Assembly: GCA_003697065.1 (NCBI GenBank)
Contig: RFFY01000325.1
Location: 1-13,694, forward strand
DNA length: 13,694 bases
Origin: Actinomyces sp.
Lineage (GTDB): Bacteria > Actinomycetota > Acidimicrobiia > Acidimicrobiales > Aldehydirespiratoraceae
Direction of reading: 5' to 3'
Below, one piece after another: positions 1 to 6,201 of this stretch. The notes under the pieces are model-generated. The model was not told the origin of the DNA, searched no databases, and saw only the letters and a list, made by a program, of their open reading frames with translations. A program made the translations under genes and the position numbers. Position 1 is the stretch's first letter. Every line of letters starts with the position of its first letter.

Positions 1-831
1 CAGGGCCACGACACCACCTGGGCCATGATCGTCAGCGACCGCCTCGGGGTGCCCCTCGAGCGCATCACCGTCGTCCACGGCGACACCGATCTCATCCCCA
101 CCAGTGGCGTGACGGGCGGGTCCCGCTCGGTCCAGATCGCCGGCTCCTCGATCCGTGACGCCGCCGCCGGCGTGGTGGAGGCCGCCCGGCCGCGGGCCGC
201 CGAGCTGCTCGAAGCCGCCGTCGACGACGTGGTGTTCACCCCCGACGGGGGCGGCCGCTTCCACGTCGTGGGGACCCCCAGTAGGAGCGTGGGCTGGGCC
301 GAGGTGGCCGCCGCCGGCGACGAGCCGCTCCTGGCCGAGAGCACCTTCGAGCAAGAGGGACCCACCTTCCCCTTCGGGGCCCACGTGGCGGTGGTCGAGG
401 TCGACACCGAGACCGGTGGTGTCCGCCTGCGTCGCCTGGTGGCGGTCGACGACGCCGGGGTGCTGATCAATCCCCTGCTGGCCGAGGGCCAGGTCCACGG
501 TGGCCTCGCCCAGGGGGCGGCCCAGGCCCTGCTGGAGGAGATGGTCTTCGACGAGGACGCCAACCCCGTCACCACCAACTTCGCCGACTACCCGGTGATC
601 TCGGCCACCGAACTGCCCTTCTTCGAACGCATCGAGATGGTCACGCCGACCCCGCGCAACGAGCTCGGCGCCAAGGGGATCGGCGAGTCGGGCACCATCG
701 GCGCCACCCCGGCCGTGCACAACGCCGTGTGCGACGCCCTGGCGCCTCTGGGGGTCCGCCACGTCGACATGCCGTGCACCCCCCAGCGGGTGTGGGAGGC
801 GATCGAGGCCGCCCGCCCCTCCTCCGGGTGA
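1..831 (+). CDS. Xanthine dehydrogenase/CO dehydrogenase family molybdopterin-binding subunit, 3' part
   Basis: Reading frame is open from the first base of the window, so the start lies upstream; 276 residues of a protein usually about 750-800 long are visible. The visible part opens with QGHDTTWAM, the family's GQGH-T segment that packs on the molybdenum cofactor, followed by VVHGDTDLIPTSGVTGGSRS, matching the family's HGDTD...GSRS block. Near the end, NELGAKGIGESGTIGATPAV is the conserved GVGE-type loop; its Glu (visible residue 229) corresponds to the catalytic base of molybdenum hydroxylases. The protein would be the large catalytic subunit of a cytoplasmic heterotrimer with FAD and 2Fe-2S subunits, hydroxylating a small carbonyl or heterocyclic compound or oxidising CO. 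The active-site loop that separates true form I CO dehydrogenases from relatives lies outside the window, so the substrate is unknown. The TGA stop sits inside the first unit of a tandem repeat. Confidence 0.9.
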   Translation, partial: QGHDTTWAMIVSDRLGVPLERITVVHGDTDLIPTSGVTGGSRSVQIAGSSIRDAAAGVVEAARPRAAELLEAAVDDVVFTPDGGGRFHVVGTPSRSVGWAEVAAAGDEPLLAESTFEQEGPTFPFGAHVAVVEVDTETGGVRLRRLVAVDDAGVLINPLLAEGQVHGGLAQGAAQALLEEMVFDEDANPVTTNFADYPVISATELPFFERIEMVTPTPRNELGAKGIGESGTIGATPAVHNAVCDALAPLGVRHVDMPCTPQRVWEAIEAARPSSG

Positions 832-901
832 GTCCGGCGCTGGGTGAGCCCGGCTGTGGGTGAGTCCGGCTCCGTGACTCCGGGCCCGTGAGTCCGGGGC
901 C
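828..901. repeat. Tandem repeat, five units of 14-16 bp
   Basis: Five consecutive units each begin GTGA(G/C)(T/C)CCGG at 828, 844, 860, 874 and 888. The first two have a 16-bp period and the last three a 14-bp period; the spacer after the core varies (CGCTGG, CTGTGG, CTCC, GCCC, GGCC). The array begins at the stop codon of the molybdopterin subunit and fills nearly all of the gap up to the stop of the convergent lipoprotein gene. It may be slippage-generated filler or a transcript-end element; no function is claimed. Confidence 0.75.
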
Positions 902-910
902 GTCGGTGGG

Positions 911-1540
911 CTAGGCGAAGGCGATCTCGAAGTCGCCGGTGGCGCTCGTGCCGTCGTCGAAGAGGACCTCGTAGGTGCCCCGGATCCCGGTGTCGTCGAT
1001 GGTGCCCGAGGCCGTGAAGCCGGCGATGCCCGGGACCGGGGTGTCGCTACCCGTGACCTCGATGGTGTCACCGTCGATGGCGACGGTCAGGGTGCCCAGG
1101 AAGGGGTCCTCGACCAAGGCACCGTCGACGAGCTGGTCGAGGGGGAGGCTGAGCGTGGTCGGCTCGGGGATCCCCTGGCCGAGCACGAACCCGTCGGTGA
1201 GGTCCAGGGTGACGGTGCTGGCGTCGCCCTCGTTGGTGACGCTGGCGATGACCTGCCCCGTCGACCCGAAGGTCCGGTTGTTCCACACTCCCGTGCCCGT
1301 CCCGTCGGGGAGGGGCGGCTCGGGGGCAGCGGTGGTGGTCGGGGCCGCCGTCGTGGCCGGCGCGGCCGTCGTGGTCGGGGCGGCCGTCGTGGTCGGCGCG
1401 GCCGTCGTGGTGGGGGCGGCCGTCGTGGTGGGGGCGGCGGTGTCGGCGTCACCCGAACCACTGGAACCGCCGCAGGCGGCGCCCACGAGGGCAAGGGCGA
1501 CGGCGAGGGCGGACAGGCGGCGGTGACGGGGCGACGACAT
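911..1540 (-). CDS. Lipoprotein with a Thr/Ala/Pro repeat linker
   Basis: Predicted 209-residue exported lipoprotein. The N-terminus MSSPRHRRLSALAVALALVG is a signal peptide with a basic n-region and hydrophobic core, ending in the lipobox VGAAC (acylated Cys23). A Gly/Ser stretch follows, then about six and a half copies of the hexapeptide AAPTTT (residues 35-73, one copy reading AAPATT), a typical flexible wall-spanning linker. The remaining 130 or so residues have alternating short hydrophobic stretches (for example QVIASVTNEG, GTLTVAIDGD, FEIAFA), suggesting a small beta-sheet domain; I do not recognise it. I chose the ATG at 1540 because it directly precedes the signal peptide, while upstream codons in this frame look non-coding. 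The gene is divergent from the aldehyde dehydrogenase, with a 108-bp shared promoter region, and convergent with the molybdopterin subunit. Likely role: cell-surface protein of unknown function. Confidence 0.8.
   Translation of the reverse strand: MSSPRHRRLSALAVALALVGAACGGSSGSGDADTAAPTTTAAPTTTAAPTTTAAPTTTAAPATTAAPTTTAAPEPPLPDGTGTGVWNNRTFGSTGQVIASVTNEGDASTVTLDLTDGFVLGQGIPEPTTLSLPLDQLVDGALVEDPFLGTLTVAIDGDTIEVTGSDTPVPGIAGFTASGTIDDTGIRGTYEVLFDDGTSATGDFEIAFA
1322..1438 (-). repeat. 18-bp coding tandem repeat (AAPTTT linker)
   Basis: Each 18-bp unit, for example ggccgtcgtggtcggggc on the + strand, encodes AAPTTT in the lipoprotein linker on the - strand. About six and a half units lie back to back with a few silent or single-residue differences. 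Copy number is likely to vary between strains by slippage without breaking the frame. Confidence 0.8.
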
Positions 1541-1561
1541 GCTCCGAGTGTCGTGCCACCG

Positions 1562-1581
1562 CGTCATCGAGACGTCATCGA
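1562..1581. promoter_or_regulatory. Direct repeat CGTCATCGA x2 in a divergent promoter region
   Basis: CGTCATCGA occurs at 1562-1570 and again at 1573-1581, an 11-bp offset of about one helical turn. It lies between the lipoprotein start (1540, -) and the aldehyde dehydrogenase start (1649, +), where a regulator could control both. No clear -35/-10 pair was found. Operator status is inferred from position and spacing only. Confidence 0.35.
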
Positions 1582-1648
1582 CCCCCGACGGGGCCGGGCC
1601 CGTCCGGCGCGATCGCCGTCGGCACCACTCGTCTGGCAGGCTGCCGGT

Positions 1649-3079
1649 ATGGCGATCACCGACAAGGCCACCGAAACACCGTCGCCCGCCGCCCCGGCGG
1701 GCGACCACCTGCCGGCCCTCGTCGAGGGGCTCCGCCGGGTCTTCGACAGCGGGCGCACCCGGCCCCTGTCGTGGCGCCACGAGCAGCTCGACGGGCTGTT
1801 GCGCCTCCTCGACACCGAAGAGGAGCGCCTCGTCGACGCCCTCGCCGCCGACCTGGGCCGGCCCCGCCTCGAGGGGTGGGCCGCCGACATCGGCACCACG
1901 GCCAACGAGATCCGCCACCTGCGCCGCCACGTGGCCGGCTGGACGAAGCCCCGCCGGGTGCGCCTGCCCCTGTCGTCACGGCCCGGGCGGGGGCGGGTCG
2001 TCGCCGAACCCCTCGGCGTCGTCGCCGTCATCGCGCCCTGGAACTACCCGGTGCAGCTCCTGCTGGCGCCCCTCGCCGCCGCCCTGGCCGCCGGCAACGT
2101 GGCGGTGGCCAAGCCCTCCGAGCTGGCGCCGCGGACCTCGGCCCTGTTGGCCGAGCTGATCCCCCGCCACCTCGACCCCGAGGCCGTGGCGGTGGTCGAG
2201 GGCGATGCCGCCGTCGCCCGGAGCCTGCTCGACCAGGAGCTCGACCACGTCTTCTTCACCGGTTCCACCCGGGTGGGGCGCATCGTCATGGAGGCGGCCG
2301 CCCGTCACCTCACCCCCGTCACCCTCGAACTCGGCGGCAAGAGCCCGGTCATCGTCCACGACAGCGCCGACGTCGAGGTCGCCGCCCGCCGGGTGGCCTG
2401 GGGCAAGTGGCTCAACGCCGGCCAGACCTGCGTGGCGCCCGACTACGCCCTGGTGACCCCGGCCCTGCGCGACGCCTTCGTCGACGGTGTGGCCGCCGCC
2501 TGGCGGGACTTCGCCGGCGGTGGCGAGGCGCGTGCCAGCACCGACTTCGGGCGGATCGTGACCGAACGCCACACCGTCCGCCTGGCGGGTCTGCTCACCG
2601 GACACGGGGGCGAGATCGCGGTCGGGGGCGAGGTCGACGAGGGGGAGCGCTACGTGGCGCCGACCCTCGTCGTGGATCCCGATCCCGACAGCCCCCTGAT
2701 GAGCGAGGAGATCTTCGGCCCCATCCTGCCCGTGGTGACGGTGGACGACCTCGACGCCGCCATCGCCTTCGTGGCCGCCCGGCCCCGGCCCCTCGCCCTC
2801 TACGTCTTCGCCGGCGACGACACCGTCGCCGACGAGGTGATCGCCCGCACGAGTTCGGGGGGCGTGTGCGTCAACCAGGTCCTGTTGCACATCACACCGC
2901 CCGAGCTGCCCTTCGGCGGGGTGGGGCCGTCGGGGACCGGGCGTTACCACGGGCGTAGCGGGTTCGACACCTTCTCGAACCTGCGCTCGGTGCTCTACAA
3001 GCCCCAGCGGCCCGACCCGGCCCTGCTGTACCCGCCCTACACCCGTCTCAAGGAGCGCATCGTCCGCCGCTTCCTGTGA
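1649..3079 (+). CDS. Aldehyde dehydrogenase family protein (class 3 type)
   Basis: 476-residue NAD(P)-dependent aldehyde dehydrogenase oxidising an aldehyde to the acid. Visible motifs: APWNYP (catalytic-site Asn132), KPSELAP (Lys155, cofactor), FFTGSTRVG (Rossmann loop, 202-210), LELGGKSP (general base Glu227), NAGQTCVAPDY (nucleophile Cys261), EEIFGPILPV (353-362, with the cofactor-binding Glu-Ile-Phe) and PFGGVGPSG (421-429). The short N-terminus, overall length and YPPYT..K tail (461-468) fit the class 3 fatty-aldehyde/coniferyl-aldehyde group rather than the roughly 500-residue betaine-aldehyde group. The start at 1649 (ATG) is supported by GGCAGG ten bases upstream and by the loss of protein-like sequence further upstream; the frame itself stays open to 1523. 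The 3' end faces the MarR gene across a hairpin. Substrate unknown; the catalytic set appears complete. Confidence 0.93.
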   Translation: MAITDKATETPSPAAPAGDHLPALVEGLRRVFDSGRTRPLSWRHEQLDGLLRLLDTEEERLVDALAADLGRPRLEGWAADIGTTANEIRHLRRHVAGWTKPRRVRLPLSSRPGRGRVVAEPLGVVAVIAPWNYPVQLLLAPLAAALAAGNVAVAKPSELAPRTSALLAELIPRHLDPEAVAVVEGDAAVARSLLDQELDHVFFTGSTRVGRIVMEAAARHLTPVTLELGGKSPVIVHDSADVEVAARRVAWGKWLNAGQTCVAPDYALVTPALRDAFVDGVAAAWRDFAGGGEARASTDFGRIVTERHTVRLAGLLTGHGGEIAVGGEVDEGERYVAPTLVVDPDPDSPLMSEEIFGPILPVVTVDDLDAAIAFVAARPRPLALYVFAGDDTVADEVIARTSSGGVCVNQVLLHITPPELPFGGVGPSGTGRYHGRSGFDTFSNLRSVLYKPQRPDPALLYPPYTRLKERIVRRFL

Positions 3080-3084
3080 GCGCA

Positions 3085-3103
3085 CGGGGGCCGGGCGCCC
3101 CCG
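3085..3103. terminator. Hairpin between convergent genes, probable bidirectional terminator
   Basis: CGGGGGC (3085-3091) pairs perfectly with GCCCCCG (3097-3103) around the 5-nt loop CGGGC. It lies six bases after the aldehyde dehydrogenase stop and 15 bases beyond the stop of the convergent MarR gene. There is no T-tract on either side, as is common for stem-only terminators of GC-rich bacteria. Confidence 0.5.
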
Positions 3104-3117
3104 ACGACGGTCGGCGT

Positions 3118-3600
3118 TCAGGTGGGGCGGCGGGAGCGGGTGTCCTCCTCGTGGAGTTCGGCGGCCAGGCGACCCAGGACCTCACCCAGGCAGGCGAGTT
3201 CGTCCCGGTCGAGGCGGTCGACGAGGACCGCACGGACGGCCTCGACGTGACCGGGGGCCGCGGCGTCGAGGGCGGCGAAGCCCTCGTCGGTCAACTCGGC
3301 GTGCACCACCCGCCGGTCGTCGCTGTCGCGGCAGCGGCGGACGAAGCCCCGCTCGGCGAGACGGTCGATGCGTTGGGACAGGCGGCTGGGGGACTGGATG
3401 GCCCGGGCGGCCAGCTCGCTCATCCGTAGCCGCCGACCGGGCGCCTCCGAGAGCCGGACGAGCACCTCGTAGTCGTCGAAGGTCAAGCCGCTGTCGTCGC
3501 GGAGCTGGCGCTCGAGGCGGCGCGCCACGCGACCCGTGCACTCCACCCAGGCCCGCCAGGCGCGGGCCTCGACCTCGTCGAGCCAGCGGGGTTCGCTCAC
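3118..3600 (-). CDS. MarR family transcriptional regulator
   Basis: 160-residue winged-helix regulator. An N-terminal dimerisation helix (about 6-37) precedes the DNA-binding domain: SGLTFDDYEVLVRLSEAP (37-54), helix 59-66 (RMSELAAR), recognition helix around SPSRLSQRIDRLAERGFV (70-87) and the wing RDSDDRRVV (91-99), whose Asp-x-Asp-x-Arg pattern is typical of MarR. A long C-terminal dimerisation helix follows (about 116-150). Such proteins bind short palindromes as dimers and release DNA on binding a small phenolic or toxic ligand. The start is a GTG at 3600; no strong ribosome-binding site is visible, and upstream in-frame sequence is low-complexity. The gene is divergent from the small-peptide/ABC operon with a 194-bp gap, which makes that operon its most likely target. 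The target is an inference. Confidence 0.88.
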   Translation of the reverse strand: MSEPRWLDEVEARAWRAWVECTGRVARRLERQLRDDSGLTFDDYEVLVRLSEAPGRRLRMSELAARAIQSPSRLSQRIDRLAERGFVRRCRDSDDRRVVHAELTDEGFAALDAAAPGHVEAVRAVLVDRLDRDELACLGEVLGRLAAELHEEDTRSRRPT

Positions 3601-3794
3601 GGGTCCGACTCTAGGTGCCCCGCCGGACGCGCCCGGCACGGCACGCCCCGGTCCGATGGGAGGGTCGCCGTCACCGGCTCGCCCCGCCTCCGGCAGGGAA
3701 CGCACCAGCGCTGCCCGATCCCGTGGGGCGGACGTCCCCGTCAGCAAGCCGCGCCGCGCCGCCGCGTGGAGGACGGGGCACCAACCCCGGCAAC
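3601..3794. promoter_or_regulatory. Divergent intergenic region, MarR gene and ABC operon
   Basis: This 194-bp gap must hold the promoters of both the MarR gene and the 3795-7229 operon unless the latter is read from further away. Short perfect palindromes are present: CAGCGCTG at 3706-3713 (flanked by GGCAG at 3692-3696 and CTGCC at 3711-3715) and GGACGTCC at 3730-3737. Either could be a MarR-type operator, but 8-bp palindromes are common in DNA of this composition. No convincing -35/-10 pair was found. Confidence 0.3.
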
Positions 3795-3797
3795 ATG
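3768..3797 (+). promoter_or_regulatory. Distant Shine-Dalgarno with intervening hairpin before the small gene
   Basis: GGAGGA (3768-3773) is an excellent Shine-Dalgarno sequence but lies 21 bases before the ATG at 3795, and no start codon lies at normal spacing. Between them, GGGG (3775-3778) can pair with CCCC (3785-3788) around CACCAA. If folded, the hairpin removes 14 bases and leaves an effective spacing of about seven bases, close to ideal. Bridging of a ribosome-binding site by a hairpin is known in phage genes; its use here is an inference. Confidence 0.4.
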
Positions 3798-3896
3798 GCG
3801 AACAAGAGTTCCTTCTGCGCGAAGCAGAAGAACAGCGTCACCACCAGCTACACCAACTACGCGTGCATCGAGATCGAGCTTCACTGGTGGGACTGA
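3795..3896 (+). CDS. 33-residue peptide, first gene of the ABC operon
   Basis: Not recognised. The peptide starts MANKSSFCAKQKNS, contains VTTSYTNYACIEIE and ends LHWWD. It has two Cys (8 and 24), many Ser/Thr/Asn/Lys, aromatic residues clustered at the end and no signal peptide. Coding evidence: 31 of 33 sense codons end in G or C although the first two codon positions are AT-rich (AAC, AAG, TAC, ATC), the expected pattern of a real gene in this genome and unlike a chance open frame. Its TGA (3894-3896) overlaps the GTG start of the lipoprotein gene by ten bases, suggesting translational coupling. The frame is open upstream and a GTG start at 3723 is possible, but that stretch reads as Arg/Pro/Gly filler. 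Possible roles: an exported peptide (bacteriocin-like or signal), a leader peptide that tunes translation of the operon, or a small transporter partner. The choice between them is open. Confidence 0.55.
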   Translation: MANKSSFCAKQKNSVTTSYTNYACIEIELHWWD

Positions 3897-4507
3897 TCCC
3901 CTCACACCGCAGGTCTCGCATCGCTGCTCTGTCGTTCGCCGTTCTGCTCTCTTCGTGCGGCGGAAACGGCGAAAGCCCGGGGACCGCGCCTGATGGTTCG
4001 GGCGCGGTCCCACCCGCGCAGGCTGCGGCACTCGAAGACGGTGTCGTCACGCGCGCCGAGATCGAAGAGGCCTACCAGCGCACGGTCGACTGTCTCGTCG
4101 CCGCGGGGTTCGAACACGTCGAGTACACCCGCGACAACGACCGTGTGTACAGCCTCCAATTCGACGCCAGCGGGCCACCAGCGGGCATGAGCGAGGACGA
4201 CTACGAGCAACAGATCAACGCCGCGGCTGAAGCATGTGCGACCGAGAACCTGAACGCCACCAGCGATGTCTGGCTGCGCCAGACCGAGTTGTCCGAAGAA
4301 CAGAAGCAGGCCGAAGCACGCAGGCTCGCCGCTTGTGTCGCCGACTACGGCATCGAGGTCACCGGCCCTGACGCCGCCGGCCTGCGGCCCCTGGTGGAGC
4401 GTCTCGGCGAGCTCGAGAAGGCCGGACAGGAGAACACGCCCGAATGGGAGACGCTCAACTCCTGCTTCCAGGCATTCGCGCTCGTCGCCGGCGGCGCTCC
4501 CGACTAG
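3887..4507 (+). CDS. Four-cysteine lipoprotein of the ABC operon
   Basis: 206-residue predicted lipoprotein: a basic n-region (SHRRSR), hydrophobic core IAALSFAVL and lipobox LSSC (acylated Cys24), then a Gly/Ser/Pro-rich linker to about residue 48. The folded part is acidic, rich in helix-forming residues, and has four Cys at 69, 117, 150 and 193. Two stretches resemble each other: VDCLVAAGFEHV (67-78) and AACVADYGIEV (148-158), each Cys-x(4-5)-Gly-x-x-V-like, which hints at an internal repeat and possibly two disulfides outside the cell. I do not recognise a named domain. The GTG at 3887 was chosen because it gives a standard signal peptide; an in-frame GTG at 3863 would lengthen it. It overlaps the small peptide gene by ten bases and stops 12 bases before the adaptor gene. 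Likely an extracytoplasmic partner of the transporter, perhaps substrate-binding or assembly; this is an inference from context. Confidence 0.8.
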   Translation: MGLIPSHRRSRIAALSFAVLLSSCGGNGESPGTAPDGSGAVPPAQAAALEDGVVTRAEIEEAYQRTVDCLVAAGFEHVEYTRDNDRVYSLQFDASGPPAGMSEDDYEQQINAAAEACATENLNATSDVWLRQTELSEEQKQAEARRLAACVADYGIEVTGPDAAGLRPLVERLGELEKAGQENTPEWETLNSCFQAFALVAGGAPD

Positions 4508-4519
4508 ACACGGTGCACG

Positions 4520-5569
4520 ATGCGGAAGTCGGCGTTCGTGGTCTCGGTGGCGTTCCTCGCCCTGCTCGGCGCGTCGCTCGGGGCCTCGGGGATCATCTGG
4601 CTCCGCGACGAAAGCCTGCGCGGCGCCGCGGAACCCGTGGAACCCATCTGGGTCCGGGTGACCGAACCACCCGCCGAATCGAGTGAGACGGTCCCCTTCG
4701 ACCTCACCCGCAACGACCTGGTCGTGATCGACACGGGCACCGCCGCCGGCACGGTCACCAAGGTCGAGATCGCCGCCGGCGAGGTCCTCGGCCACCGCCA
4801 GACGCCCATCGACATCGACGGCATCGGCCGGCCCTGGATCACCGCTCCCTTCCCACTCTGGCGGCCCATCACGAGAGGCGACAGCGGTGCCGACGTCGAT
4901 GTGCTGGCGGAATGGCTCGACGAGCAGGGCTACGACACCGGCCACACCGCCGGGGGCGTGGTCGACTCCACCTTCCGGTCGGCCATTCGCTCCTGGGCCG
5001 GCGATCACGGATGGCCGACACGAGAATCGGCCTTCGACCCGACCTGGATCACCTGGCTCCCCTCTGAGCTCGCGGGCCGACCGATTCGCACCGTCGAGAT
5101 CGCGGTGGGCGACCGACTCGCCGGCGGAACCTCGCCCCTCGCCACCGTCGGCGGTGAGCTGACCGGAGGACGACCCGCCGAAACACTGGAGGAGCCGGCC
5201 CCGAGTCTCACGATGGCAGGCACCGAGGACTTCGTCGAGATCGACGGCGAACGGCACCCCTTCGACGGATCGGTGCTCCCACAGCCGGTGATCGAACGAC
5301 TCGAGAACATCGTCGATCCCGCCCAACCCAGCGTCACGCTGCGCCTGATCCACGTCTTCCCCGACGACGCCGCCTCGGTCCCGTCGTCGGCCGCGCTCCC
5401 CCTCGACTCCGGCGAGGTCTGTCTCGTGACGGCCACATCCGCGGCCGGGGACGACATCACGCAGCGCCACGCGCGTGTCCTGGGTGGCAGGTCCGGCATG
5501 GCCATCGTGGAGCTCGACGCCGACTGGGTCCTGGCCAACCCCCTCGAAATGGGAGCCAGCTGCGCGTGA
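4520..5569 (+). CDS. Membrane-anchored peptidoglycan-binding-domain protein, ABC transporter adaptor
   Basis: 349 residues. One N-terminal membrane segment (about 5-28) anchors the protein, with the rest outside. Residues 60-112 have a biotinyl-lipoyl-like pattern of short strands (NDLVVIDTGTAAGTVTKVEI, then GEVLG), resembling part of the periplasmic adaptor fold of HlyD/MacA proteins. Residues 115-166 form a peptidoglycan-binding-1-type domain: RGDSGADVDVLAEWLDEQGY, then GGVVDSTFRSAIRSWAGDHG. The second lipoyl-like half follows (TVEIAVGDRLAGG, 191-203), then a C-terminal beta-rich domain. The order lipoyl half, wall-binding insert, lipoyl half matches the actinobacterial adaptors encoded with MacB-like transporters. 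The ATG start follows the lipoprotein stop by 12 bases. The stop overlaps the ATPase start in GTGA (5566-5569), indicating coupling. Probable role: it links the inner-membrane transporter to the cell wall. Confidence 0.8.
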   Translation: MRKSAFVVSVAFLALLGASLGASGIIWLRDESLRGAAEPVEPIWVRVTEPPAESSETVPFDLTRNDLVVIDTGTAAGTVTKVEIAAGEVLGHRQTPIDIDGIGRPWITAPFPLWRPITRGDSGADVDVLAEWLDEQGYDTGHTAGGVVDSTFRSAIRSWAGDHGWPTRESAFDPTWITWLPSELAGRPIRTVEIAVGDRLAGGTSPLATVGGELTGGRPAETLEEPAPSLTMAGTEDFVEIDGERHPFDGSVLPQPVIERLENIVDPAQPSVTLRLIHVFPDDAASVPSSAALPLDSGEVCLVTATSAAGDDITQRHARVLGGRSGMAIVELDADWVLANPLEMGASCA

Positions 5570-6201
5570 CGCCGGCCCCGGTCATCCGCCTCAGCGACGT
5601 GGGGGTCGACGTCCCCGGCCGCCCGCGACTGCTCGATGGCGTCGACCTGACCCTGACGGCCGGCGATCGCGTGGCGGTGGTCGGACCGTCCGGGGCCGGC
5701 AAGTCGACCCTTCTCGCGGTGATCGGCGCATTCCTGGCTCCCGATCGCGGCACCGTGCACGCGGACGACGCCCTCGGGGGCCAGTTGCTGTGGGTGTCCC
5801 AGATCCCGTTCACGCTCCCGTTCCACTCGGTCCGCGACAACGTGGCGCTGGCCGCGCTCGACGACGCAGCCGGGTGGCGGCAGTGTCTCCAACGGGCTGA
5901 CGACGCCTGCAGGACCGTCGGCCTCGGTGATGTCGCCGCCTCCCCGGCCCGGGCCGTGTCCGGCGGCGAACGACAACGGATCGGCACCGCTCGGGCGCTC
6001 GTCACCAAGCGGCGGGTCATTCTCGCCGACGAGCCGACGGCGAGCCTCGACCGCCACCTCGTGTCGATCGTGGCGGAGGCCCTGTTCCGCAAGACCGCCC
6101 CCGACGCCATCGTGGTCACCGCGACCCACGATCCCGACGTCGCCGACCGTGCCGATCGACGGCTCCGGATCGTCGACGGTCGTGTCCTCGAGAACCCGTG
6201 A
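5566..6201 (+). CDS. ABC transporter ATP-binding protein (LolD/MacB type)
   Basis: 211-residue ATPase with every nucleotide-binding motif: Walker A GPSGAGKST (40-48), Q-loop around LLWVSQ (74-79), signature VSGGERQRIGTARAL (131-145), Walker B VILADEPTASLD (151-162) and H-loop VTATHD (184-189). Its compact size and sequence around the signature are those of the MacB/LolD/FtsE group that works with FtsX-like permeases rather than with importers. Two copies would drive the permease by ATP hydrolysis at the cytoplasmic membrane. The GTG start overlaps the adaptor stop by four bases (GTGA), and its own stop overlaps the permease start by the same GTGA (6198-6201), so three genes are translationally chained. 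Substrate unknown. Confidence 0.95.
   Translation: MTPAPVIRLSDVGVDVPGRPRLLDGVDLTLTAGDRVAVVGPSGAGKSTLLAVIGAFLAPDRGTVHADDALGGQLLWVSQIPFTLPFHSVRDNVALAALDDAAGWRQCLQRADDACRTVGLGDVAASPARAVSGGERQRIGTARALVTKRRVILADEPTASLDRHLVSIVAEALFRKTAPDAIVVTATHDPDVADRADRRLRIVDGRVLENP

Noticed and set aside
975..1526. A 183-residue + strand frame with a Val/Ala/Gly repeat
   Set aside because: The repeat is the antisense reading of the AAPTTT linker of the lipoprotein; only the - strand frame has a signal peptide and lipobox.
1523..1648. Earlier start for the aldehyde dehydrogenase
   Set aside because: The frame is open but would overlap the divergent lipoprotein start and adds Arg/Pro-rich sequence absent from the family.
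3536..3886. Upstream extension of the lipoprotein frame
   Set aside because: It overlaps the divergent MarR gene and the small peptide gene and would bury the signal peptide; the GTG at 3887 gives a proper lipoprotein.
3795..3896. Small peptide as a lactococcin 972-type bacteriocin
   Set aside because: That family has a signal peptide and a longer mature part, and its partner is a much larger membrane protein than the permease here. The shared ABC context and aromatic C-terminus are not enough.
3902..5470. A 522-residue open frame on the - strand
   Set aside because: Antisense to the lipoprotein and adaptor genes, which have signal peptides and recognisable domains; the antisense reading has none.
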